Assembly (NCBI RefSeq): GCF_964340395.1
Contig: NC_135549.1
Span: 9,777,342-9,841,341, forward strand
Source of the DNA: Glandiceps talaboti
Lineage: Eukaryota; Hemichordata; Enteropneusta; Spengelidae
Reading direction: 5' to 3'
Length of the DNA stretch: 64,000 bases
The notes beneath the pieces were generated by a model. It saw nothing but the letters and a program-made list of their open reading frames with translations. It was not told the origin of the DNA and searched no databases. The translations under genes were made by a program, and so were the position numbers. Of this stretch, positions 27,001 through 39,000 are shown piece after piece. Each line of letters opens with the position of its first letter. Position 1 is the first letter of the stretch.

Positions 27001-30000
27001 ACACACACAGACACAGTCACACAGACACACACACACCCTCATGGATATATAATTCACTGTTCAGTTGTGCTAAAAATCAGTAACTTATATTTCTAAAACT
27101 ACATGTGTTGCAAGAATGAATGTTCACGTAAATATATGGAATAAATTCTATGCAAGGTAGTCCAAGTTTGAGGCGATAAAATACTACATATCTGTTATAG
27201 GAATACATGTACACTACATCCATCAGAGAAGGCCCAACCTCAGGCAGGGCATATAAAAACATTCTAGGTTATTTCATGCCACTCCCATGAGATTGAGTTG
27301 ACTCTATAGAGAAATGGGGATTGCATAGGATTATTCTATTGTCTACACTTGAGTAGTTTTAGCAGCAGAGTATTTATCACACTTCTTTCCCTAGCCTTGT
27401 TCTCTTCTCACTACCAGACAAGGCCTGCTCTCATCCCAGATGAAGGCATCACAATTCTAGTAATAACACTCCTACCAGTGCCAGTTGGTTTCTTTCCCTA
27501 ATCTTGTTCCTTTCTCACTACCAGACAAGGCCTGATCTAATCCCAGATGAAGGCATCACAATTCTAGTAATAACACTCCTACCAGTGTCAGTTGGTTTCT
27601 TTCCCTATCCTTGTTTCTTTCTCACTACCAGACAAGGCCTGATCTAATCGCATTTAAGGCATCACAATTCTAGTAATAACACTCCAACCAGTGCCAGTTT
27701 GGTTTCTTTCCCTAGCCTTGTTCCTTTCTCACTACCAGACATGGCCTGATCCAATCCCAGATGAAGGCATCACAATTCTAGTAATAACACTCCTACCAGT
27801 GCCAGTTGGTTTCTTTCCCTATCCTTGTTCCCTTTTCACTACCAGACAAGGCCTGATCTAATCGCATTTAAGGCATCACAATTCTAGTAATAACACTCCA
27901 ACCAGTGCCAGTTTGGTTTCTTTCCCTAGCCTTGTTCCTTTCTCACTACCAGACATGGCCTGATCCAATCCCAGATGAAGGCATCACAATTCTAGTAATA
28001 ACACTCCTACCAGTGCCAGTTGGTTTCTTTCCCTATCCTTGTTCCCTTTTCACTACCAGACAAGGCCTGATCTAATCGCATTTAAGGCATCACAATTCTA
28101 GTAATAACACTCCAACCAGTGCCAGTTTGGTTTCTTTCCCTAGCCTTGTTCCCTTTTCACTACCAGACATGGCCTGATCTAATCCCAGATGAAGGCATCA
28201 TATTCTTTGCAATGACACACCCAAGAGATTTCTTTCCTTTATCAATGTCCTACCAAGCCATATCCCTTATCCCTAACCCAACCCCATATTCTAACTCCCT
28301 ACATTGCATAAATATATACACATGGATCTTTAGTCCATGGTTCTACAGTTTTCCTATAATGTTATACAATAAAATAAAACTTACTTGTTTACAAACATTG
28401 TGCATGTTTTTCCATCTTTCCTTCTTCCCCTGCAATAACCCAGATCTTTGGAATCTCCCATAATCATTATTTTCTGTGGATGGTCAACCTTAATGGTGGC
28501 TTCTTCCTCCTAGATAAAATTCATTTTGGCACAAGCTGAGTTTATAGTCTTTTTAGTTACATGTAGGTATGTGAAAATACAAAACCCTGGTTAAACAATT
28601 CTAGTATAATTTTGGAACAAGTCTGTTGACAGCCAGGCCTCGTTTTCCACAAGCATCATTTGAATTGATGCTGTTTTTGGGGACATAATAATATACAGAC
28701 AGCAACAAAGAAGGGCAGAGACATACGCACTGACAGACGGACAGAGAGATGTAACCACAACATACATTATAACTTTCTCATACAAAAGGTAAAATATATA
28801 TAAACTCAAAATTAAGCAATAAACCACCCCCTGGGGATGGTATACCAAGAGGTTTTGACCAGTGAACGAAATATATGCACGAGCGATAGCGAGTGCATAT
28901 ATTGAGTTCACTGGTCAAAACCGAGTGGTATACCTTCCCCAGGGGGTGGTTTATCGCTATTATATTATACCAGTATATTGAAAATATCAGAAACAAGATA
29001 AGAACTAACGTTCTCTCGTTTCATATGCGCCTCTGTGTCTAATTTGCATAACAATAACGCTGCTTTTCAAGACAGCTGATCTTGGCCTCAATGTGAACGT
29101 CGTGCAGCGACTGGGTTTATTTTATCTGCTCGTCGTTTCTAGGGATAATCTGTACATTGATCGGCCCATTAAAAGTGTACAGTGATGAATAAACAACCTG
29201 TTTGACTCAAGGTATAAACTTGAAGTGGTTTATTGAATACAGCGTGCTTCGATCGCTCCCGGCCGAATTCGTGACTCGGTGAAGTGATATGATAGACAGG
29301 TTGATATTTACAATGTATTTATATTACTGGAAGTTACCTCAGTAGATTTTCGGGTTTGAGGATTTCCCTCTCGGATTGATGACTGATACTCTAGGACAGG
29401 ATCCCAGACAAATTTCTATATAGATTAATGGTAAGTCGGCCAGTGTAACCTCTTTCACTTGCTTCATTTTTATGACAGGACAGGACAGCTCACCAATGTT
29501 TCCACTCCAGCCGCGCCGAGGCAGGGACCGATCTCGTGCATGCCTATAGCGCCTTGACCTTAGTACATGTAGTAGGCGATGATTTGAACAAATACGCGAT
29601 GACTGGGTTGCTTTCGAAATTTCCTTCATAATTTCTCATAAAATATTGTCTCATTGAGAGAAAATCCTCCTCTGACAATTCGAAGAGTTCACTATCAGTA
29701 TCACGGCGGACTACAACTCAACGCTCGTAGACGAACAAAATTTGGACGCGTGCCAGCAGTGGATTATCGTACCAGCAGTGCATTATCACTCGTTTTAGAC
29801 GCGCTAGTTCGATGTCTAGACCAATCAGATCCCTCGATTTCCACCATCAATATACTGGTATAATATAATATGCTAATAATGTAACAAAATTTAGGTATAG
29901 GTGAAGGAAATGGAGAGTTCAGCTGGAAAATGTGTGTGGTCACTTAGTGCAGACTCTTGAATGGTATCTCTTGGTACGAAATGTGTGTGGTCACTTAGTG

Positions 30001-33000
30001 CAGATACCTGAATGGTATCTCTTGGTACAAAATGTGTGGTCATGTAGTGCAGACACTTGAATGGTATCGCTTGCTACAAAATTTCGAAAAGATATTGAGC
30101 AATTTCCTATTTCATCTCGGAGGCCAAGGTCAAAGGTGACACTGAAAAGAAAGCTTACTTCTCATAATATGGGTGTAGCAATGGAGTCATTGTGTTGTGT
30201 ATTCAACTGCTCGAGTTATGGTTGCAAGACAAATTTCGGCTATTTGACCTTGAGTCATGATGGTCAAGGTCAAAATCTCATTAGAGAGCTCATATTGATA
30301 CAACTGTGGACATCAGACCGTAGACGGACAGAACCTGTTACAAACAGGGAAAATAAACAAATGAATTGGATTAATAACACTTGGCACAGCATGTTGGAAA
30401 TAGAGACTTATATTACATTCCATCATTTGATAAGAACAGTTTTATGGCCACCTTACCTAATAGTTCTGTTCACAAACAATTTCCAGTTCTGGTGGCATTT
30501 CATGCACACATAAAGAGGCCATAAAACTGTTTTTATCAATCCATGGTGTGTAATACAAGTCTCTGCTGTTCAAACATGCTTGCCAAGTGTTATTAATCCA
30601 CTTGATTTGTTTACTTTCCCTGTATGTAGCAGGTTCCGTTTTTCCACGGTCTGTTGTTGGCAGTTGTAATAAGGGGATGAACACTTGAAAGGTATTTGTA
30701 TATATTGAGCTTTTGGAGGGAAGAGGCAAACTGTGCATTTTTAAAACATGGTCACCATTTTGTAATAAAAGGTCAAGGTCACAAAATAAGATAGGTGCAT
30801 ATGTACCCTAGTGTCACTGTTGCTAACATTTGTGCTAAGTTTGGTTGAAATGTAATTGTGGACATCTGAAATATGAAATATTCAGACAGACAGAGACAGA
30901 CAGACAGACAGGCAGACAGAAATGGGTCATTCCTATAAATCTCTCCAGGCAAGCTGTGCTCACTGGGGCTAAATACATGATGTTATAATGTGCAATTACG
31001 ACCAGATCTTCAGCCCCACAATTCTCATCTGCTTAAAATGTTAGCTCTATTTTTTAATCAATGTGGATACATGATACACCATCACTATGGTGGATACTTA
31101 CTCCATCTTTTTTACTCATAATTTCAGGATTAAGAAGTCCAATAACAGTGCCAGTCAGAGTCTTCCAATGTTGTTTGTGTACATCCCCAAATAGAAACAG
31201 AGACACTGTAACTTCCAAGTTGTGTAAATCATTCAACTTCCATATACTGTATGGCTTTCCCTGGACACACACAGAGAAAAAGGTAATAAAGGTTTTTTCA
31301 ATTACATGTTAAATTTAAACTTCCAAGTGGTATAAACCATTCAACTTCCATAAATTGTATGGCTTATGCTGAACACAACGACACATAAAAAAGTGAAAGA
31401 GGGTTTCTCAATTTCATGTTAAATTTAAACTCCCAAGTGGTATAAACCATTCCACTTCCATAAACTATATAGTTTTCCACACAGGGCAAAAGCATTAAGC
31501 ATGGCCTAATTGAAGAGGGATCAATTCTGACTTCTACATTAAACTTCCAACTTACTTCCTATAATCGTAGACATTGGGGAGAGAAAGGACAGCTGGGAAA
31601 ATGCCAAAAAACATCACCGGAACTCAATAGTTTTCTTGAGGGATGTGGGTTGAAGTCTCACAATTGTAAAGTTAACACTTTGACACTGATAAGGAGCATG
31701 TGATGTAAAGTTAGAACTGGTTTATACTCCTGTGACTTGACATGCCATGCAAAGACTAGAAGAATGCGACAGCGCTAGAATTGTGTAGAAAGTTTAAAGC
31801 CATTTATTTTAGGCAATGAAATGCTTTTTAGCAGGGAAATGTAATTTTAGAAATTCTGTTGTTCTTAATGAAGTGTGGAGGGTCTATTTACTCTACAAAA
31901 GACAATGCAATGATTAAAATGGTGACATTTCACATTGATTTTGTGTTCTGTAGGTGCACAACCAGTCTGGCAGCCTGGTGATAATATTTGCTTTAGCTCT
32001 TATTGTCATGTGTTAGGTTTACCTGGTCAAATTATGTTATAGTCTTGCTGCTAGACGTTCGGGCTTTCTTTCGATGCTATAACTATAAGCTAACGAAGTT
32101 CGCATGTGAGGGCTTGCCCGAACAGTCTAGCGAATGTCATTTTCAGACCGGACATTCCATTGAAATTACGATAAGCGGTGGGTTGGGCCATATATGCATA
32201 TATATACTTTAATATATTCAATCTCTGCATGCAGGTGCTGACAAACACATTTATGTCATTACTATGTCTTATCAGTTTATGGTAATTGTGTTTGATGAGT
32301 GTGTAGACGTTGTCATTTACACATTTTAGTTAACGCATTGGTGGTTATTTTTACAAGCCCCTCCTTAAGATGAATATGCATGAAAATTTAGCTATTGTCC
32401 TCTGTTTGTGCTTGTCGCTAATACGGTTCTCTGATTGGCAGTTATTTATATCCTGATGACATTCGCTAGACCTCGGATGTTCCATCCTCGATAGCGTTGT
32501 TCAGCTGTGTGTCGTATTTTATCGGAAGAACATCCAAGGGCTAGCTGATAGACTTATTATGTTATGGATTATCAATTTTTGCAAGACAACCTGAGACGGC
32601 GTGTTGCTGTTGATTTTGACATCACAGGAAGTTATACATAGGCCTAAGTGTCAGGCTTGTGGAAATGGGATTAATCAAAGACAATGTTTATGGTTTAAAA
32701 AGTGATACTATATTCCAACCCATGTCGCTTCAAAGAAAATGCCAAGGTTTCATGTCCTTCACTCTCTCCAATGCACTGTCTATGCTATAGTGTGTCCTTG
32801 ATACACAGAAAGAAAATAATTAATAATAACATTGCTCAAAAGGACATTGCTCAAAAGGTTTCAGTTATATACATATACTTCCCTGTTGTGTAAATTATAT
32901 GGCTTATTACACTATAATGAGCACACAAATAGAAAATATCTTGGTTTTTTTTACAGTATTCATATGCAGCATTGTTATTAAACCTACACTGTTAATCAAG

Positions 33001-36000
33001 TAACCATAGATATATTTGCTAAAAATGGTTTAATTGTGTATAAAAATATGTACGTTAATTAGCGATTGATTTTATATGTAGATATTGTAGTGACAGGTTT
33101 AAATCTTGAGCAAAAGGTTGGTTTTAAATCATTATCCATGTTAGTTTGACTTGCCTTAATACCTGTAAATCATAGTGATTTTTAAATATTTAATATCGAG
33201 GCACAAGCTAGACCATACACTTTCAGTTACGCTGCATCTTGTGAATGATTATTACATTTTTTTGTGCAAATTCAACACGCTCTGGTTAATGGAGGCACTG
33301 ATTTTAGGATCTGTTCTGTAAAATGTAAAGTCATTATGGTTTTTTTTACCATGCTATGTGAACAGGTACACCCACAAGTTTACCAATACATGATTCAATA
33401 CACCTCATGGTGTACAATATTGAGAAGTCATTGTATCAAATGAAACGGTTTAGAAGTTGCTCTAGTTGCAGATTGTGCAGTTTAAGGTTTAATTAATTTT
33501 TTTACAACAGAAATGGGGAAACGGTATGATTGAAAGTTACACTGTTCCACTTCACTTAGCTAAACTTGTGGAAGACTGTTAAAATGTAAAGGATTATTCC
33601 CAGTTCTAAGGATGCGGGTCAGTCATTAATATATATATAGGGTTAATACACTGACATAAAGAAATGTCAATCATAGGTTGTGATCAAGTGGAAAATATAC
33701 ATCTTAAACAATGGGTGCATTTAAAGACTAAATCAGCGTTGCCTTTTTTTCATGCCTCAATTATGTGCTTGTACTTTGCCTATTGAAGTAAGGATAGCTC
33801 AAGAACATATGCAAAACTTGTCTTCTCCTGTTTAGTTCCTTGACCCTGGAGTTATTATCAACTTCAATTTCATTTCCAGTTTATATCAAGAACATATGCA
33901 AAACTTGTCTTCTCCTGTTTAGTTCCTTAACCCTGACGTTATTATCAACTTCAATTTCATTTCAAGTTTTTTTCAGCTCTGTTGCTATTACAACCCATAA
34001 CACCAAAGTAAAGCATTTTCTGTATGTACCACAATCGTTTATAGCATCCATATCAAGTGTAAAAGTATACTGTTTCATTTGCTAATTGACCACATTTGAA
34101 AGGCCACACGCAAGGCTTGTAAATGAACCAATTGAAAAAGTATACTTTTACACTTGATATGAATGATATAAACAGTGTAGCACACGGAGAAAGTGCTTTA
34201 CTTCAGTGTTACCCGTTGTAAATTGGCACCCTGATGTTACTCATGCTGCAACACATGTTGTGAAGTATGAAAAATAAGTGAATACAATATGGCATTATGA
34301 AAGTGCAATACTCACATTGCTGGATGTTTTTGGGGGAATCTTGTTGACGATGACACCAATGGTGACCCAGTCTCCTTCTATTTTACCATTAATGATATGT
34401 TTTTTTATAACTGACATTCTTATTATCTTTCTTCCTTCCATTCTCATTTTCATCATCTCTGAGGACACCTTAGGATTTCTACATGGCAAATAAAGACTTT
34501 AGTTTTCAGTACTAATCTTGATTGTCGAAGTATGGGTTTGGCAGACAGAGGTTGAATATGTATGGTGCTATGACCAGACCTGGGTAGGCCTAAAAGCAAT
34601 ACATATATACCAATGTTTGCAAACCCATATCTATATCAAATGCTAACTTACATTTGAAATAAATATTTTGTACATTTTTGGCCATGTTGAAATCATTCAA
34701 TTTGAAATCAATCAACTTTCAATATAAAATTGCATTAAAAGACCAAGAAAGTAGAGCAGGTTGATAAATACAAAGATTTGACAAAAGTGATAAATACAAT
34801 GACCTTGTTTGGCCTAGTGATAAATACAGTGACTTCATTTGGCCAAAATGATACCTTATTTGGCCAAGGTGTGCTGGAGTGTGATATAGATTGGAAAATT
34901 ACTGCAAAAGCAGAGCTCACAGATATTGTGATTATATGTATATGATAATATCGAGAAACAGGTTTGGGTCCTGTCCTGTAAACGATCAGATGTTTTTTAA
35001 CCTAATGTAGGTTCAATGATTGTTCATAAAAAAATCTTTTGTTTATATTCTGACCTGTAAAAAATACTGAGAATACAATACATGGTATGCAAAGTAATAG
35101 CGCCATCATACAGCATTGGTAGAAGAACATTTATTCTTTTGTTTTTGTGCTGTATCACAACAGAATGTAGTAGAGTATCTGTATTAGACTGTAAGATGTG
35201 TTGTGTCGTCCAGCTCTAATCAGTCTTCTTTTTATGTTGGCTGATGTAGGCATGGTACTACATGTATCTTTGTGTTGGCTGATATAAGCATGGTACTACA
35301 TGTATCTTTGTGTTGGCTGATATAGGCATGGTACTACATGTATCTTTGTGTTGGCTGATATAGGCATGGTACTACATGTATCTTTGTGTTGGCTGATATA
35401 GGCATGGTACTGGTACTACATGTTGTATCTTTATGTTGGCTGATATAGGCATGGTACTAGTACTACATGTAGTATCTTTGTGTTGGCTGATATAGGCATG
35501 GTACTAGTACTACATGTAGTATCTTTGTGTTGGCTGATATAGGCATGGTACTGGTACTACATGTTGTGTTGGCTGATATAGGCGTGGTACTACATTTTGT
35601 ATCTTTATGTTGACTGATATAGGCGTGGTTCTACATGTTGTATCTTTGTGTTGGCTGATATAGGCGTGGTACTACATGTTGTATCTTTATGTTGGCTGAT
35701 ATAGGCATGGTACTAGTACTACATGTTGTATCTTTATGTTACTGATATAGGCATGGTACTGGTACTACATGTTGTATCTTACACTTTTACAGACTAAACC
35801 TATATCTGCAGTAAATGACTATGCTTGGATTTCTGGTTAGGCCTAATAAAACAAATTGCGTGGTTCCGATTACGCTCAAATTTAAAATAGGTGGGGTAGG
35901 TAGATTTTTTATTTTATTTTATATATATTTTTCCATGTGTGAGTGTCTAGTTCAGGTTTTCCATTGTTTTCAAAGTGGTCTCTGTGTTGTTTATTTCTTC

Positions 36001-39000
36001 CTATCAGATGTACAGCCATTACAGATTGGAAGAACAGTTTCATATTGTCTTTCTAAGTTGATGTCAGTTTCCACATCCACTATTTCTCGTGAGACTTCCC
36101 AATTTTCACGATTTTATTATTTTTCTCTCTCGAAAAGTTTTTAAAAGTTTCTGGTCGGCAGTGAAAAACTAGGTGGGGGGTCGGGTAACTGGAACCAAAC
36201 AAATATTTTTTTTAGGCCTTAGTGGTGGGCCTTTAACTTTTCAAGGAGTTTTGATTATTATTTAACATAACAGTATAAATTCTCAAAAGAATGTGGGTAC
36301 AAAACAAAATCGTGTGACTAAAAGTAAAACAGCATACATACACGTAATGCTAAGATGAAGGCATGGCACACAGTATGTGATAACTTACACTATTCTGATC
36401 TGGGAGTAGGCTTCAGTAGTCCATTTTCCTTCCTCATCTGTCTTTGTCAAGTTTTTCTTTGGCACTAAAGTTGCACTAAATTGATTACTTTTGGCAGATT
36501 TTAACTGCCCATTAGTTAGCGCACCATCTAATGATTTCTTAGGAAACAATGTTGAAGCGTTATTAGCTGGTTCCATGGATAATTTTGGAGTTGTCTGTTC
36601 TGATGTTGTTTTGTTTTCATGAGTTCTCTTATGGGCATTGAGACCGTATTCACTGATGAAAGTCAACTGACATGCATCACACTTCCATGGATGGTTCTTT
36701 TTATGCATGTACTGATGACTTTTGTAATTATCTAGGGTATTGAACTTCTTCTCACACAACTTACATCTATAAGGACTACTGCTGGTACCTATGTACAGGA
36801 TAGATAGAAAAACAGATTGGGTTGAGTTTATCACAGATGATTGGTTAGTCTAGATAGATATGAGGGTGGAACATCTGCGCTATCGCCCTTACTAGCGACC
36901 TTTGTCGCCTTCACAGTGAGCAGAATAGCCTGAGGGGTCTAGCAGCAAGATTAATGATTGGTTTGCAGTGTTTTCCATTACACATTCACTCACCATTTCT
37001 TCATCAGTATTTTCTTGACACTGAAACTAACATTTCAGATGGCTAGTGGTAAACTCTAAACAGTAACAACATGAAAAACAAAAGCTCTGCAGATTTGTCA
37101 GACATAACAATCACAGAGACAGTGTAAAAAATTCCATATACATAACTAACCATGATATTACATGGGTATGTACATGTATAACAATGATAACTTGACATGA
37201 AGTGTAGTATTAAATGCGACACATGAGAACAACAGGAATATAGTAATGTCTTTTTGTGGACTCAACCTTTGTGTTTGTCCACATGTGATGATGTACATGT
37301 ATGTCCTAGTCAGTACAAATTGTATGAGCCATGGTTGTCTTTCAGTTAAGTTGATTGATAGAGTACTGCTGCAATATCTGGGGTGTTATAGCACTGTAGA
37401 TAGAGTACAATAATAGTCATTTGGCAATCAACATTGCCATGTGAGTAGTAATTTATTGACATTAGCCACATGGCTGTCTGTGTCATGAGAATTGCAATGA
37501 GTAATATACTCACTCTTCTGTTCCTCTCCCATATCAACCCTTGGCTGTGATTTAGGAGTATGTGCAGCTCTTTTCTTGTTCTTTCCAAACAGACTCTGAC
37601 TTGGGCTAGTTTCTTCAGCTGAACTTGAAGATAGCCTTGGAGTTAAGTCATCATGGTCTGCAAGGATTTTACTTGTACTCGATGTTCTTTTTGTGTCTTT
37701 AAAACAAAAAGACATAAATATATCAGATAGAATACAACTCATTTTAAATTTTAAATCAATTTGTCTCTTCACTTTTTTTGTACCCGAAAAATAATTACTT
37801 GACATGTGAAACACAAAGAGTCTGGATCAGCTGATCTCAGATGATCTTACCTTTAGACAAAGACTCTGGACCACCTGATCACAGATTCTGGATAAGCTGA
37901 TTTTATCTTTAGACAAAGACTCTAGTTTCACTGATCTTACCTTTCAACAAAGACTGCGGTGTTACATCTTTCTTTATTGTTTTCTTCCTCCTGGTGTCAG
38001 GTTTCGGCGAGATAGCGTCAGAAAATGTTTCCTTGTTTTTTGTTATGTCTTCCTGTTTCTCCTTCTGTTGTACTTGCTGCTCAAGTTGTTTCATTCTTTC
38101 TTGCATTCTTCTAAGCTCATCTGAAAAATATATCATTGTACAGTTCTGAGTTGAATACTACAACAAAGACATTTTCAGGATGGTGTATATATTTTGATGA
38201 GAGATTAATATTTGGAATATATCTGGATGGAATTACCCAATATATGTAAACTCCGACAGCCTTAGGGATGATAGCACAATGTCGCACAAGCTCAATAAAC
38301 GAACATTGTTCATTTAGGACCAAACCCCCTCCCCTAAGCGAACATTCACAAGCGTGACATCACACATTTTCATGTTTTATATGATGTAAACCATGATGAA
38401 TATTGTAGTGGTCACATCACTACGGTCGATGCTAGGTAAAAACCTGATGGTAAATATGAAGTTCCAACTTTATGAATCCGGTTACCTGAGATGGTGGTAC
38501 ATATCAAAATACCACCAAAATCTCAGCACTGTGTCTCACATTAGAAGTAAATCTTTATAAACTTATCAACATCTCAGAAGTACTACATACAGAGCAGTTA
38601 CCATTGAAAGCATGAAAGTTTTCGAAATTTCGTTAGAAGTGCAAAAATGAAGTTCCGTAATCGAATTGACGCCAGACCCTGTTCCCCTAAACGAACAAAG
38701 TTCGCTTATTGAGCTTGTGACATTGTGCAATCGCCCCTTACTAAAACCCTTTAATAGTTTGACACATTGATAGTGATACTACTTTATGCCAATGTTACTT
38801 TTGTAAAAGTTTTTATTTTTTATGTGCTTACCCATCAAATCTTCTTTGGATGGTTCACCATGATGACTATTATTTTCCAGATGTTTTGACCCTGTTGCTG
38901 GATTAGTTTCACTGTATTTTTGGTTCTTTGAGTTTTTCTGTGTTGACATTTGACTAGGCATAGCACTAACAGGTGTATCATCATCATCATAGTTAAATCC

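Larger units (their letters stand above)
26215..34478 (-). other. MCM10: MCM10 exons 5-8: OB-fold and CCCH zinc finger (DNA-binding core)
   Basis: Exon 5 (34478-34316) carries NPKVSSEMM and GDWVTIGVIV. Exon 6 (31260-31102) carries GKPYSIWKLNDL and SLFLFGDVHKQHW. Exon 7 (28509-28385) carries VDHPQKIMIMGDSKDLGYC. Exon 8 (26295-26215) carries CEFCQFHVQAAYKK. These are the hallmark MCM10 internal-domain blocks that bind single-stranded DNA and the polymerase alpha catalytic subunit. Candidate zinc ligands are Cys470, Cys480, Cys492 and His495, with Cys489 as an alternative. Confidence 0.95.

Noticed and set aside
30061-30738. 150-codon plus-strand and 93-codon minus-strand frames
   Set aside because: They are the two arms of one inverted repeat read in opposite directions inside an MCM10 intron.
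35236-35780. 38-45-bp repeats considered as a CRISPR array
   Set aside because: The full unit repeats with no variable spacers; it is a minisatellite in an MCM10 intron.
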